A stretch of DNA of 32,510 nt, taken from NCBI GenBank assembly GCA_013204595.1, contig JABMNK010000085.1:1-32510 (forward strand). Reading direction: 5' to 3'. Position 1 is the first letter of the stretch. Every line of letters begins with the position of its first letter. This document shows, piece after piece, positions 1 through 8,923 of the stretch. Origin of the DNA: Flammeovirgaceae bacterium (GTDB taxonomy: Bacteria > Bacteroidota > Bacteroidia > Cytophagales > Cyclobacteriaceae). The position numbers and the translations under genes are program-made. The notes under the pieces are model-generated. The model made no database searches and had not been told where the DNA came from. It saw nothing but the letters and a program-made list of their open reading frames with translations.

Positions 1-57
1 GGATAGAATACCAGATTTCGGCTCTGGGGGTTGAGGGTTCGAATCCTTCCGGGTGCA
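1..57 (+). tRNA. tRNA-Arg (anticodon TCG), 5' part outside the window
   Basis: The anticodon arm is complete: stem CCAGA at 11-15 pairs with TCTGG at 23-27 around a seven-base loop TTTCGGC, which puts the anticodon TCG at 18-20 (codon CGA, Arg). The T arm is GAGGG (33-37), loop TTCGAAT (38-44), CCTTC (45-49). It is followed by the 3' acceptor strand CGGGTGC (50-56) and discriminator A at 57. The acceptor 5' strand and most of the D arm lie before base 1. No encoded CCA is seen (the next bases are CAA). Confidence 0.9.
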
Positions 58-59
58 CA

Positions 60-91
60 AAAGGCCTTTTAAATCAAAAGGCCTTTTTTTT
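60..91 (+). terminator. Rho-independent terminator of tRNA-Arg
   Basis: An inverted repeat AAAGGCCTTTT / AAAAGGCCTTT separated by a short AAATC loop starts three bases after the tRNA discriminator base and runs into eight T residues. This is a textbook intrinsic terminator. A degenerate copy of this segment and its right flank recurs at 4460-4499. Confidence 0.85.
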
Positions 92-299
92 ATATGATCA
101 TCTCGTCTATCCATAAAGTAGATTGTTATTAAGTATTGGACCTGTCGAAGTAATAAAATCCGACTAACTTATTTATTGGTTATTGAAAGGCGGTATACAC
201 CGAATAAACATGTATGATTAAACGTCATATACCTTACCTATCATATACCTGCCGATAGCAAATGGCTAGTGCGGGCATTTTTAGCTTAAAACCTATAAT

Positions 300-2877
300 T
301 TACTGATAGCAAAGCAAACCTATTTTGTAAGGGATAGACACATTAGAAAAACTTGAAGGCTCTATCTCCGATAAAATGATCGCATCTTTATTCATTAGGT
401 TATTACCAGAAAATGACATAGAAAGTTTGTTTTCAAACATCGTAAAAAAAATGGACATATTAACTATGCTACTATAATCATCCCATTGATTAAAATTAAT
501 TGCTTGATAGTCGAAAGACAATCTGAATTTTTCAATTGGTTTGATAACAATTTTAACAAAGTAATTGTTAAAATTAAAACGGTTATTCTGACCATTCCAA
601 ATGGCCCTTATTTCAGATCTTTTAAACGCAAGACTTATGTTCATTTGGGAGGTAATACTGTGTCCTGAAGTAATGCTTATTATATTTTGAATGGATTCAC
701 TGTCATCAATACTACCATCAATATCGAGTGGGGTGGTACTGAAGCTATAATCATAGGCAAGCTTTATCGTACTTTTTATGTCTGAAAAGTACTTATCTAA
801 AGAATAAGTACTAATGAAGTTGTTCGAAGTCCCCCCTTGCCATTGGTTATTCTTCACAGCATCATTTTCAAACATCAGCTGTGAGATTAACGTTGCACTC
901 GATTTTAAATAGACCCACTTGGCATTCGCGGAGAGGGAACTAAAATTATCATCAGTTAGTTTGATGGTTAGAAAACCCATTTGGTTTTTAACATGTGTTG
1001 CCGGATCTAAGTTAAACGATAAGCTTGAACGATAATCTACCAATAAGGCGTCATGAATCAATTGATAAGGTTTTAAGAAAACGTATTCAATATTATACAA
1101 ACCCTTAAGATAAACGTTTAGATGCTTGACCTCTGTTTTAATAGAGGCTGATACGGTCGGCTCAAAATAATCATCACTAGAAGATTTCCCATTAAATTGA
1201 ACTATCGCATTTCTCAATCTTCCTCCAAATAATATCCTAAGATCATTTATTTTTTTTTCGAAATTTAGCTCAGTAAAGAGATGACTGAATTGATAATCAT
1301 TCAGCTCATAGCGACTATCAATCAAGTGATTTTGAACAAAGTCTATCTGAGAATTACTCAAAGACCAACCAGAAGAACTATTGATAAACCGATTTTGAGT
1401 TATAATCCCGTCTAAACGATCAAATATCCCTATGCTCAAGTAGCACTGCTCCAATTGTTGCTTGATTGAGTCGATTTTGATATCCCGCCGTGTCAAACTA
1501 AAAGCCTCATCCCATGAATTCGTGCCTATTTCTATGTCGAGGGTATTCACCCAGTTCCGGTCAAATTTATAGATATGAGACAATCCACTAAACAATTGGT
1601 TACTTTGTACATTCAACTCATCATGGTATCTTGAAATTCCTGTAAAACTTGTTGTGACCGGTTTATCTGATGTCTGTTTGTATTGTAGTCGAACAATAAA
1701 ATCTTGATTAGCAGATAATTGATTTTCAATTTTGATATCTTGAAAAAACTCAAACGGGCTTTGACGTTGTTTTTGCTTCTGCGCAAATGAAAATCCATTA
1801 CCATCAGGCAAAACATAATAAATGGAATCTGAAAAGTTAAAATTTCGATGATTGTTATAAACAGTAGTTATGGAACGCAGAGACGTGTTATAAGAAAGGC
1901 GGGTTATCATGGTGTTGGATAAAAGCTGACCTTCATGAAAGGTAAACCGTTCGGCTTTCAAAAAAGAAGGGAGACTCAATTGATTTTTAATTATTGGTTC
2001 AGGAAGAATAAATCCTTTGTATGACAATTCAATACTATTATAAGTATCCAAATCAAAACGCTCCAAATCAGTTCCTGTGTTATTTGCTTCACCAAAAGCA
2101 AATGATTTATTTTGCTTGAAATAAGAAAGAACTTCAGCTTTAAAGAGATATTTAGCTGTGGTTCATACGCCAGCATCTACGGTCCCGAATAACGGGGATT
2201 TCGCATCTTCCTTCAGTTTTAAATTGATGGCAAATTCTTCTGATTGTTGAATGCCTTGAACCAAGCGACTGTTTGTAAAGTGTTTGAGTATTTCTACTTC
2301 TTCAAGCCAGTCTGCTGACAAGTTTTTACTCAGCACTTGGTAGTTCCCCCCATAAGGTCATCGCCGTCCAAAAGTATTTTTTTGATTTCCTTTCCTTGAT
2401 ACTTGATGGTGCCGGATCGTTGGTCGACAGAGAGCCCAGGTAGTTTGGCTAATAATTCTTCCACCTTTTCTTCCGTACCATCACTAAAAGGATGTACAAA
2501 ATAAGACAGTGTATCTCCCCTATTTTTAATGGGGGTTCCTTCGATTACTTCTACTTCCATCAACATGTTTTCATCGGCCAAGTAAAGTACAATATCTATT
2601 TCCTTTTGAGTTGAAGGGATAACCTGTTGAAATGGTGAATAACCGAGTCTCACTACTTTAATTAAAAAACTGTCCTGTTGAAATAAAAAGATAACCTAAA
2701 GTCACCAAGACTATCTGTAAAGGCATAAGATGAAATCGTCCCACTTCGGGACTGACTGTATACTTATGCGAAATCTATAGGGTCACTACCATCACTTACT
2801 TTTCCAAGGAGCAATGATTGTGCCTCAGCACCAAAAAATATAAGGTTGATAATTAAGAATAGAAAGCTACATTTCAT
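300..2877 (-). pseudogene. TonB-receptor-like outer-membrane barrel with N-terminal carboxypeptidase-regulatory-like domain (broken)
   Basis: Reading from ATG 2877, a signal peptide (through GAEAQS) leads into a CarboxypepD_reg-like segment, then a plug-like region (LAKLPGLSVD, KILLDGDDL, LSADWLEEVEIL), then a long beta-barrel of about 590 residues ending near 300. At least four lesions break it: an in-frame TAA at 2766-2764; a frameshift near 2681-2690; a one-base loss in the C6 run at 2346-2351, after which the frame NYQVLSKNL resumes; and an in-frame TGA at 2165-2163 where glycine would fit. The last 588 codons (2066-300) remain open. The start overlaps the upstream GLPGLI gene by ATGA, so the two were probably translationally coupled. 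Such receptors normally import a ligand across the outer membrane with TonB. The ligand is unknown, and this copy should be non-functional unless the lesions are sequence errors. Confidence 0.85.
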
Positions 2878-3628
2878 TCATATTCTAGTTCTGTGGCTGG
2901 CCGATTTCTCGGAGCTCCATTATTACTCATCTCCACATCAGGAAACTCTGCTTGCAGTTTTGCTATTAGCGCATTATTTTTATGCCACTCCGCTTCCCAG
3001 GCTTGATCCGCCAACTCATTAAATTCCAGCAAAGAAGAATTAATTTGTTCGATTTGGATAGCCAGATCCTCTTTTAGCACATTTTGAAATCTCATTAATT
3101 GAATCTGAACGGCACCTTCCTTGTCATTAACTACCGTGATTAACCCCAGTAGACCGTTAAACTTCCAAGGGCCCGCTGATATTGGTATCGAAGGAGCAAA
3201 CCATGCCTCGTATGTTCTTCCTCTGAACTGAGTAAATGCTTTTGTACAACTGAGCCCTGCGATAACTTTATGATCGTCTATGATCGTCCAGTCAAATATT
3301 GGATTGTCCTCATAAACCAGAAGCTTATCTTCTTCAAAAAAACCTCGCAAGATCATTTTTCCAGTGGGTAAATCGACTTGAACTAGATGTCCTGTGGTAT
3401 CAGTAAAAACTACTTGATGACCGATTCCACCGCGACCCAATTTGACCCGTTTTTTATCGCTACTTTGTTTAGAAAAAAAATTGATTTTTGATAATCAAAG
3501 CTTAATTTAGAATCAAAATGTAAATAATCATCAGCTAGCTTGATAGTGTATTCAGCTTCTCCACCAATTATTTGAGCGTTCAGAGAATGAAGACAGAATA
3601 TTAGAAGCAACGAATAACATGTTTTCAT
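2874..3628 (-). pseudogene. GLPGLI family protein (single frameshift)
   Basis: The 5' frame gives a signal peptide (MKTCYSLLLIFCLHSLNAQ) and about 50 further residues. The 3' frame gives the rest, including GPWKFNGLLGLI, which is the family's signature GPWKF-GLPGLI with Leu for Pro. The two halves join if one base is added to or removed from the A8 run at 3473-3480 (plus strand), giving a protein of about 250 residues, the usual family length. GLPGLI proteins are secreted Bacteroidota proteins of unknown function, often encoded beside TonB-receptor-like genes, as here (ATGA overlap with the downstream barrel gene). This gene has only one lesion, in a homopolymer, so a sequencing error cannot be excluded; the downstream gene has substitutions too, which favours real decay. 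Confidence 0.85.
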
Positions 3629-3703
3629 AAACCCTTTTATAAAATAATTTCTTCTTTTAAATATTGAAGTAACCGCATAAAAGCGGTTACCTACACCCCA
3701 ATG

Positions 3704-3907
3704 TCATTCCTGCTGGGCTGCCAAATATTGTGCGTATGCCTTCCTAACCTGCCCACAAGGTCCATTCGCTTTAAATGTACCATCCTCTATTTTACATATG
3801 CCTAAGTCCGTAACCGTTATGGATTCGTTTTTAATTATATCGGATGCTGACAAGCCAAACGGAAGGGTCAATAAGACACTTGGCATAATCATTTTTAAAA
3901 ACTTCAT
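3704..3907 (-). CDS. Small exported cysteine-containing protein, unknown function
   Basis: This is an intact 67-codon gene. The product starts with a basic, hydrophobic leader (MKFLKMIMPSVLLTLPFGLSA), consistent with Sec export. The mature part is about 45 residues with two cysteines, one in LGICKIEDG and one in NGPCGQV, that could form a disulfide, and ends KAYAQYLAAQQE. I do not recognise the family. It lies 75 bp upstream of the GLPGLI gene and downstream of an HTH pseudogene, all on the minus strand. The arrangement suggests a regulated exported small protein or peptide handled by the GLPGLI protein and receptor, but that is inference. It is the only unbroken gene of the four. A spurious ORF is unlikely given the leader and codon pattern. 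Confidence 0.6.
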   Translation of the reverse strand: MKFLKMIMPSVLLTLPFGLSASDIIKNESITVTDLGICKIEDGTFKANGPCGQVRKAYAQYLAAQQE

Positions 3908-4040
3908 TATTATATAACCAATTTTAATTAATATCTACTTTCAGCTATTTTAGGTGGCTGTTTCAATATGTCTCACCAAAAACATTCTATTTTCATCAAA
4001 ATAAACAATCGATCTATGTTTTGATGCAATTGTATTGGAT

Positions 4041-4065
4041 ATAACGGTAAAATATTTACGGTTAT
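4041..4065. promoter_or_regulatory. 25-bp near-perfect palindrome, candidate operator
   Basis: Two 11-base arms, ATAACGGTAAA and TTTACGGTTAT, flank the three bases ATA; 10 of 11 positions pair. It touches the stop codon of the HTH pseudogene and lies about 135 bp upstream of the small exported-protein gene, in the same orientation. There is no T tract, so it does not look like a terminator. A binding site for the adjacent HTH regulator is plausible but not shown. Confidence 0.35.
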
Positions 4066-4266
4066 TAATTATTAATAAAATATTTTCCTGTTTTCCTAGA
4101 AAATTTTATCTCAATACCCTGATTCCTTAAATCATTAATCATTTTCCGCACAGTACGTTCACTACAATTGAATTGATTTGCCCCCTGCTGAGGGGACCCC
4201 CAATCGGCCCTTTTGAATGAGTTCTAATAAATAGCCCAGTCGTTTGGTATAGCTTAAATAGTTCAC
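4065..4266 (-). pseudogene. Small HTH-domain regulator (frameshifted)
   Basis: The 5' frame from GTG 4266 reads VNYLSYTKRLGYLLELIQKG. After a one-base shift in the C5 run at 4197-4201 it continues FNCSERTVRKMINDLRNQG and ends with a KYFINN tail. Joined, this is about 66 residues with an HTH_11-like DNA-binding helix pair (SERTVRKMINDLR). Small proteins of this type occur in Bacteroidota next to exported-protein genes. The ORF has no ATG start: either GTG is used or the start was lost. It lies upstream of the small exported-protein, GLPGLI and receptor genes and was presumably their regulator. Confidence 0.75.
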
Positions 4267-4549
4267 ATAAGGATTCGTTAGGAATAAAATTCACTATATT
4301 CAAAACAAATTACCTCACTCTTTAAATACCGCCAAAATTGATGTCATGAATAGGCTAAATCTACGCTGAAGAAGCGTTTTTTATGTATCAATTAGTAATC
4401 GACAGAAATGATTTCGTCAAGAACAGCATTAAGATAGGTGTGAGTCCACGCCCTTAGAACCTTTTAAATCAAAAGATTTTTTTTTATGTGATCCTCTTGC
4501 TGTGATCAATGATGACTACTATAGGATAAGAATAAAATGTTGTAGCGTC
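4267..4549. other. Intergenic stretch with a degenerate copy of the tRNA terminator
   Basis: No gene is seen. A weak hairpin (ACGCT/AGCGT, loop GAAGA) followed by six T residues sits at 4363-4382 on plus, with no plus-strand gene in front of it. Positions 4460-4475 repeat 65-80 exactly (CCTTTTAAATCAAAAG), and similarity continues with a few changes to about 4499 (versus 105). The bases before the repeat only weakly resemble a tRNA T arm. Confidence 0.5.
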
Positions 4550-5413
4550 TTAGGTAATCTTATTATTTGCAAATAATTGCGTGTGATTTGATTTCAAATG
4601 CACATCCATTTGAGGGAATGGTATGGTAATCTTATTTTCAATAAATTTTCTATTGATAATTATCCTAATCTCACTTTTTACTTTTTCAATTCGGAACACA
4701 TTTTCACTGAAAAATAACACTTGAAAATCCAATGAGGAATTCCCGAAACTTACAAATCTCGCCTCTACCAATTTATCATCAAACATATCTTGATGTTCTA
4801 AAACGCTTGCTTTGAGTATTTTCATCACCGAATCCACATCACTACTATAGGCCACGCCCACATCAATTTTGAAACGTGTCTTCTTTGCCTGATGACTCCA
4901 ATTGATTACTTTATTTGTCGTAATTAATGAATTGGGAATAATAATAGAAATATCATCTCTATTTGACCCCTTAGAGGTGCGCAAACCAATACTTTGAATT
5001 TTAACAACATCGCCATCTATTTCTAATATGTCATCTATTTTTATTGACCGTTCTGAAAGGAGAATAATTCCAGATAAAACATCGTTAAACGTTTGTTGTA
5101 ACCCCAAGCCTATACCTACCAATAACGCCGCAGAACCCGCAATTAATAAGGTGATTTGAACACCAATGGTTTCTAACATAAAACCAATAGATATCACCCA
5201 AATTACATATTTAATAATTTTAAATAACGCGTAAGTATTGCCCGTATCAAACGATTTATCGTTGTTTTTACGAAATAATGCCTTTTTAATTAACCATAAT
5301 ACGGTTTTCGTAATAATGAAAATCAACAAAACAATTACTACTGCATAAACCTTGATGCTATATTCCCCAATAGTGATCAGTTCAAATTCTAATATTTTCT
5401 TCAATGAATTCAT
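4550..5413 (-). CDS. Small-conductance mechanosensitive channel, MscS family
   Basis: The 287-residue membrane protein has about three N-terminal transmembrane segments. The third carries the glycine/alanine-rich pore helix typical of MscS (GSAALLVGIGLGLQQTFNDV, about residue 92 on), followed by the beta domain (ERSIKIDDILEIDG, IIPNSLITTNKVINWS) and an alpha/beta C-terminal domain. The length matches the short MscS class of E. coli (286 residues). It should form a homoheptameric inner-membrane pore that opens under membrane tension and releases solutes after osmotic down-shock. It lies downstream of a second, larger MscS gene on the same strand, separated by about 260 bp, so probably a separate transcript. 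Confidence 0.9.
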   Translation of the reverse strand: MNSLKKILEFELITIGEYSIKVYAVVIVLLIFIITKTVLWLIKKALFRKNNDKSFDTGNTYALFKIIKYVIWVISIGFMLETIGVQITLLIAGSAALLVGIGLGLQQTFNDVLSGIILLSERSIKIDDILEIDGDVVKIQSIGLRTSKGSNRDDISIIIPNSLITTNKVINWSHQAKKTRFKIDVGVAYSSDVDSVMKILKASVLEHQDMFDDKLVEARFVSFGNSSLDFQVLFFSENVFRIEKVKSEIRIIINRKFIENKITIPFPQMDVHLKSNHTQLFANNKIT

Positions 5414-5543
5414 TTTGCCTTTCTAATATGCCACACAACACCCGAAAATATGAACAATAGTTCCCATCTCCTAATGATAAACGGAATACTATTTGGTTCT
5501 TTTGATCTCAAAAACCTATGTCTTTGCGACAAAAATAAGCCAT

Positions 5544-5636
5544 TCAGGTCTCTTTTTTATCCTGTAAATTGACCAATGTAGTATTAGATAAATGGGATTT
5601 TCCTTGAGGTAATTCTTGCGTATACCAGTTGCGCAT
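5544..5636 (-). other. Short unexplained reading frame between two MscS genes
   Basis: An ATG at 5636 opens 30 codons (begins MRNWYTQELPQGKSHL) ending at TGA 5544. The frame is open for about nine further codons upstream without another ATG. It may be the tail of a vanished gene. I do not recognise it and see no ribosome-binding site; chance is a real possibility. The rest of 5414-5671 holds a possible -7 box TATTTTTG (5537-5530, minus) for the downstream MscS gene. Confidence 0.15.
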
Positions 5637-5671
5637 CAATTCTTTAACCTTTCTATCCGCATTTTACATTA

Positions 5672-7537
5672 TTATTTTTTAATATTCACATTGAAACTCG
5701 GTGCTTCGTATTCTTTTGGCAGATAATCCATCGGGATTGTGGTGCTGTTACCATCACGGGCTGCCCGATAATGCGGTGAAAGTATTTCAATTCCCCGTTC
5801 ATTGCAGACATCTTGAATGTTTTGGTGTAGGCTTGAATAAATAGTGGCCTGTTTATTTGCTTCTTTGGTATAGGCATTGACCTGATATGAAACGTAAAAA
5901 TCATCGAGACTTGTTTGTAACACAAATGGAGTAGGTTCTTTTAAAATCGTCTCTACTCTTAGCGCAGCATCAATTAATACCTGATGTACCTGCTTCCAAG
6001 GGATATCATAACCAATAGTCACTGTTGTATGTACAATTAATCCTTTCTCATTGGCTTCAATCGTATAGTTTGTGGTATTACCTGATAGTACGGAAGAATT
6101 AGGAATCGTAACTACTTCATTTTTGATAGTACGGACCCTTGTGACCAAAAGTGTTTTTTCAAGAACATCACCAGTCACCTCTCCAATTTTGATACGATCC
6201 CCAATTTTAAAAGGTCGCATATAAGTAATTACTAAGCCGGCGACCATATTGGCAATAGCTGTTGACGAGCCCAATGAGAATAAAACACCAATAAATATCG
6301 AAACTCCTTTGAAAATATCTGAACCTGAGCCTGGTAAGTATGGAAATATCAACACGAACATAAAAGCATATAAAATAAATTTTAAAATATTGAAGGTTGT
6401 CATGGCCCAGTCAGGATAAAATCCCGTGACTATCAATTTCTCTGAGGCTATTTCCGAAAAAATATATTCCAAAAAACGGATGACGTATTTCATTACAAAA
6501 TAAATCACCAATACCTTAAATAGGTTGGGTAAGTATTCCCATACTGCGATCAAAATACCTTTGAATGGGGACCATATTAATTGAAACAGTTCGTCTGCCC
6601 AGCCCCTAGTAAACGGGAAAATACTAAACATGATTGGCAGGGTTAAATAGAGAAATACTGCATAAACCATCCATTGGAAGATCTTCAGTAAGAAGAGCAA
6701 AACATACATTATTTGTTCGGCCGTTAAAAAAGTATAATTCTTAAATGATAGATTTTTTATCCACTTATCCTTTTTGAAATGAATGAAAATCAATAACCCA
6801 TTATAGCCTTTCCCTATTAACCAAATAAGAAATCTGGCAATAACAATAACCAATAAAACCAAACCTATTCTAAGTAATGATTTTTGAGAATTGTTTTCTT
6901 TTTTACCTTGGATGATCGAATTCTTAGTTTTAACACTGAACTCCAAAGCCAAATCAGGCATGCTCATATTGTACCATATGGCATCCGTTTCCGAAACGCT
7001 CATGATAATAGTTTGTCCATAGACAAAATCAAATGTGTTTTCTGATTTCACTATGGTAATAGAATCGATTTTCAAAAAATCGTCATTATAAAGCATGTTG
7101 ATTTTCTTGGTAATATTAATGGCTCTTTCTTGAGGTGTGGATGCTCCTATTTTTGAATAAATAAAAAACAAAGTATCCCCAGCATCACTTAATACGGGGA
7201 AGCCTTTAGCTGAGCTTCTTAGAGAATCTATTCTGTTTTTTTTATCAGTAATTCGTAAGGTCTCCTTCTCTTCGACTACTTTTAGTTGTTGAAGCAGTTT
7301 TTCCTTTTGTAAATTATCAGTGGTTTTTAGCGCATTTAGTTGAATTTCTAAATCAGCCTTTTTTATAGAATCCGCAACATGCTGTTGTTCAATATCCGTC
7401 AGTTTCTTATTGTATTCCATTAATAAAACGACATTGGCTGAATCTTCATTGAAGTTCAGGCTGTCAGTTTGAGCCCAAGTGGTAAGCCCCATCAACAACA
7501 ATGCAACGACTAACGAATGGCGTGTTAATTCTATCAT
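5672..7537 (-). CDS. Large MscS-family channel with signal peptide and periplasmic coiled coil
   Basis: Starting at the second ATG (7537; an ATG at 7552 adds five residues), the protein begins with a signal peptide (MIELTRHSLVVALLLMGL..WAQ). A charged, coiled-coil-prone periplasmic region of about 180 residues follows, then several transmembrane segments, and the MscS core near the C terminus (SLGSSTAIANMVAGLVITYM, then MRPFKIGDRIKIGEVTGDV and TIPNSSVLSGNTTNY). The total of about 621 residues resembles extended MscS proteins rather than the minimal channel. The role is likely osmotic release or lipid-tension sensing in the inner membrane. The second ATG is preferred because it starts the signal peptide cleanly. 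It lies upstream of a short MscS paralogue in the same direction. Confidence 0.85.
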   Translation of the reverse strand: MIELTRHSLVVALLLMGLTTWAQTDSLNFNEDSANVVLLMEYNKKLTDIEQQHVADSIKKADLEIQLNALKTTDNLQKEKLLQQLKVVEEKETLRITDKKNRIDSLRSSAKGFPVLSDAGDTLFFIYSKIGASTPQERAINITKKINMLYNDDFLKIDSITIVKSENTFDFVYGQTIIMSVSETDAIWYNMSMPDLALEFSVKTKNSIIQGKKENNSQKSLLRIGLVLLVIVIARFLIWLIGKGYNGLLIFIHFKKDKWIKNLSFKNYTFLTAEQIMYVLLFLLKIFQWMVYAVFLYLTLPIMFSIFPFTRGWADELFQLIWSPFKGILIAVWEYLPNLFKVLVIYFVMKYVIRFLEYIFSEIASEKLIVTGFYPDWAMTTFNILKFILYAFMFVLIFPYLPGSGSDIFKGVSIFIGVLFSLGSSTAIANMVAGLVITYMRPFKIGDRIKIGEVTGDVLEKTLLVTRVRTIKNEVVTIPNSSVLSGNTTNYTIEANEKGLIVHTTVTIGYDIPWKQVHQVLIDAALRVETILKEPTPFVLQTSLDDFYVSYQVNAYTKEANKQATIYSSLHQNIQDVCNERGIEILSPHYRAARDGNSTTIPMDYLPKEYEAPSFNVNIKK

Positions 7538-7893
7538 ATATAAAATATCCAATGGTTAAATACAGCAGCAAATTAACGGTATCTAAAGATCATTGCATAC
7601 CTAATCGGAAAATATTCATGGCTAGTTATGGCCCAAATAACAATAGTTTTTTTTCGCTTACTATTTTACATGTAACACATTACGTCTTGCATCATCACAA
7701 CACATTGACACCCACCTCAACATGCAATAGTCAATCCAAAAAAGGATAATGAATCTGCTATAATTTCCCCTTATTTAGGACAAGGATAATTTAGGTTTAT
7801 TTTTGGTTATCGTTTTAATTGAATTAAAATATTTGCTCCTTGCGTAGAAATGCATTTCATACCTCGCTAGGCATTCGCATTTATGATCTCTTA
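7538..7893. other. Gene-free stretch
   Basis: About 350 AT-rich bases between the large MscS gene and the remnant dehydrogenase. The one long plus-strand frame here has no recognisable protein character (runs of His/Thr and low-complexity codons). I see no tRNA, clear promoter box or strong hairpin. It probably contains the MscS promoter on minus and decayed sequence. Confidence 0.5.
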
Positions 7894-8722
7894 TCACAAT
7901 TTAGCTTTCTTTAACAATTTCTCTGAGGCTTCAATGATATTTTTTAACGTTGTTTTATTGGTTAGAAAAGGGTTCGGATAAATTGAATCACCGTGTCGAT
8001 TAAACATCGTTCCTGAAATATTTTCCAGATCAGCAGTAACTAAAAGAGGTAATATTTTTTGCATATTGTTCTGCACTTTGAACAATCATACCCATAATTT
8101 TCTGTTGAAACTTCAATAAAAACTATTCTCACCTAATACACCAGACATTACGTTTAAACTGATTATTCCAGGATTCATCCCAAAGAAATTGACGTCGGGG
8201 AAACGTTCAGAACTACCTAAGACCAGCGCTTCATTCCCTACTACGTCATTACCATGGGCAATAGGCCATTTATAGTCTTTTTCAGTTTTAAAATCGTTCC
8301 AATCAGCTTTTCTATAACCCCAAAAAAACCCTTGACTTTGTCTTCTTTTCAATTTTCTCCTATTCTATCCACTAGTTCTCAAAGAATAATGAATCTACTT
8401 AAATGACTAATCGCCATGTCCAATTCAATACCATCAGCATTTGTTTACCATCAAATATTCCTTGTGTCATAATGAGTAGATTAAGATTTTCCATAGGTAG
8501 TTATTTGGCAACTGTTAACGCACCGTTCATCGATGACAAGTCCGCTTTCATGAAACTTAGTCTTGGTGTTTCTTTATCTCTAAGGGTTTGTCCAACTACA
8601 ATTACGTCAGCACCTTTAGCATTAAGTGCTATTACAAGAGCACGTACAATTCCAATAATATCTTTTCTTTTTATTCCAAAGCTTAACATAATAGGCTCTT
8701 TTTTTTTAAATTGATCTCTCAT
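7894..8722 (-). pseudogene. Short-chain dehydrogenase/reductase (heavily decayed)
   Basis: Fragments in several frames line up as one SDR. An N-terminal NAD(P)-binding region comes first (RALVIALNAKGADVIVVGQT, then DKETPRLSFMKADLSSM; the glycine motif is degraded). A middle region follows (DGIELDMAISHLSRFIIL, then NEALVLGSSERFPDVNFFGM and NPGIISLNVMSGVLGENS). The C-terminal part has SAEQYAKNILPLLV and NISGTMFNRHGDSIYPNPF. Several frameshifts and stops separate them, for example around 8085-8115, 8352-8400 and 8480-8510. Substitutions also hit conserved positions, so this is genuine decay rather than read error. The original would have been a cytosolic oxidoreductase of unknown substrate. Confidence 0.75.
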
Positions 8723-8923
8723 TTGATCTCTTAATATGTAACCAAAATAGCAAATACAAACCATTATTCTAATCACAAGAAGTTCCACAATGGAAGAAAT
8801 GAAGATTTTTATCAGACTTTTCGCAATAGCGATAGAGACAAAACGAACGTCAGTCAGGTCATAGTAGTAAAAAATAGACGCTTGTGTTCTTTTAATGAAT
8901 AACCACCAAATATCAACTCCTAC

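Noticed and set aside
143-172. TGGACCTG segment resembling an IS3-type end
   Set aside because: Only about eight bases agree with the element end at 32379, and no transposase trace is near.
250-282. Imperfect hairpin followed by T residues after the receptor remnant
   Set aside because: The stem is interrupted, and the T run is on the strand opposite to the gene it would terminate.
4190-4201. CCCC/GGGG inverted repeat inside the HTH remnant
   Set aside because: It lies in coding sequence with conserved protein reading on both sides; likely incidental.
7501-7749. Plus-strand frame of 82 codons
   Set aside because: It starts inside the antisense of the MscS signal peptide, and the rest is low-complexity His/Thr/Ser without family features.
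8403-8714. Plus-strand frame of 103 codons
   Set aside because: It is antisense to the dehydrogenase remnant, whose reconstructed protein explains the sequence.
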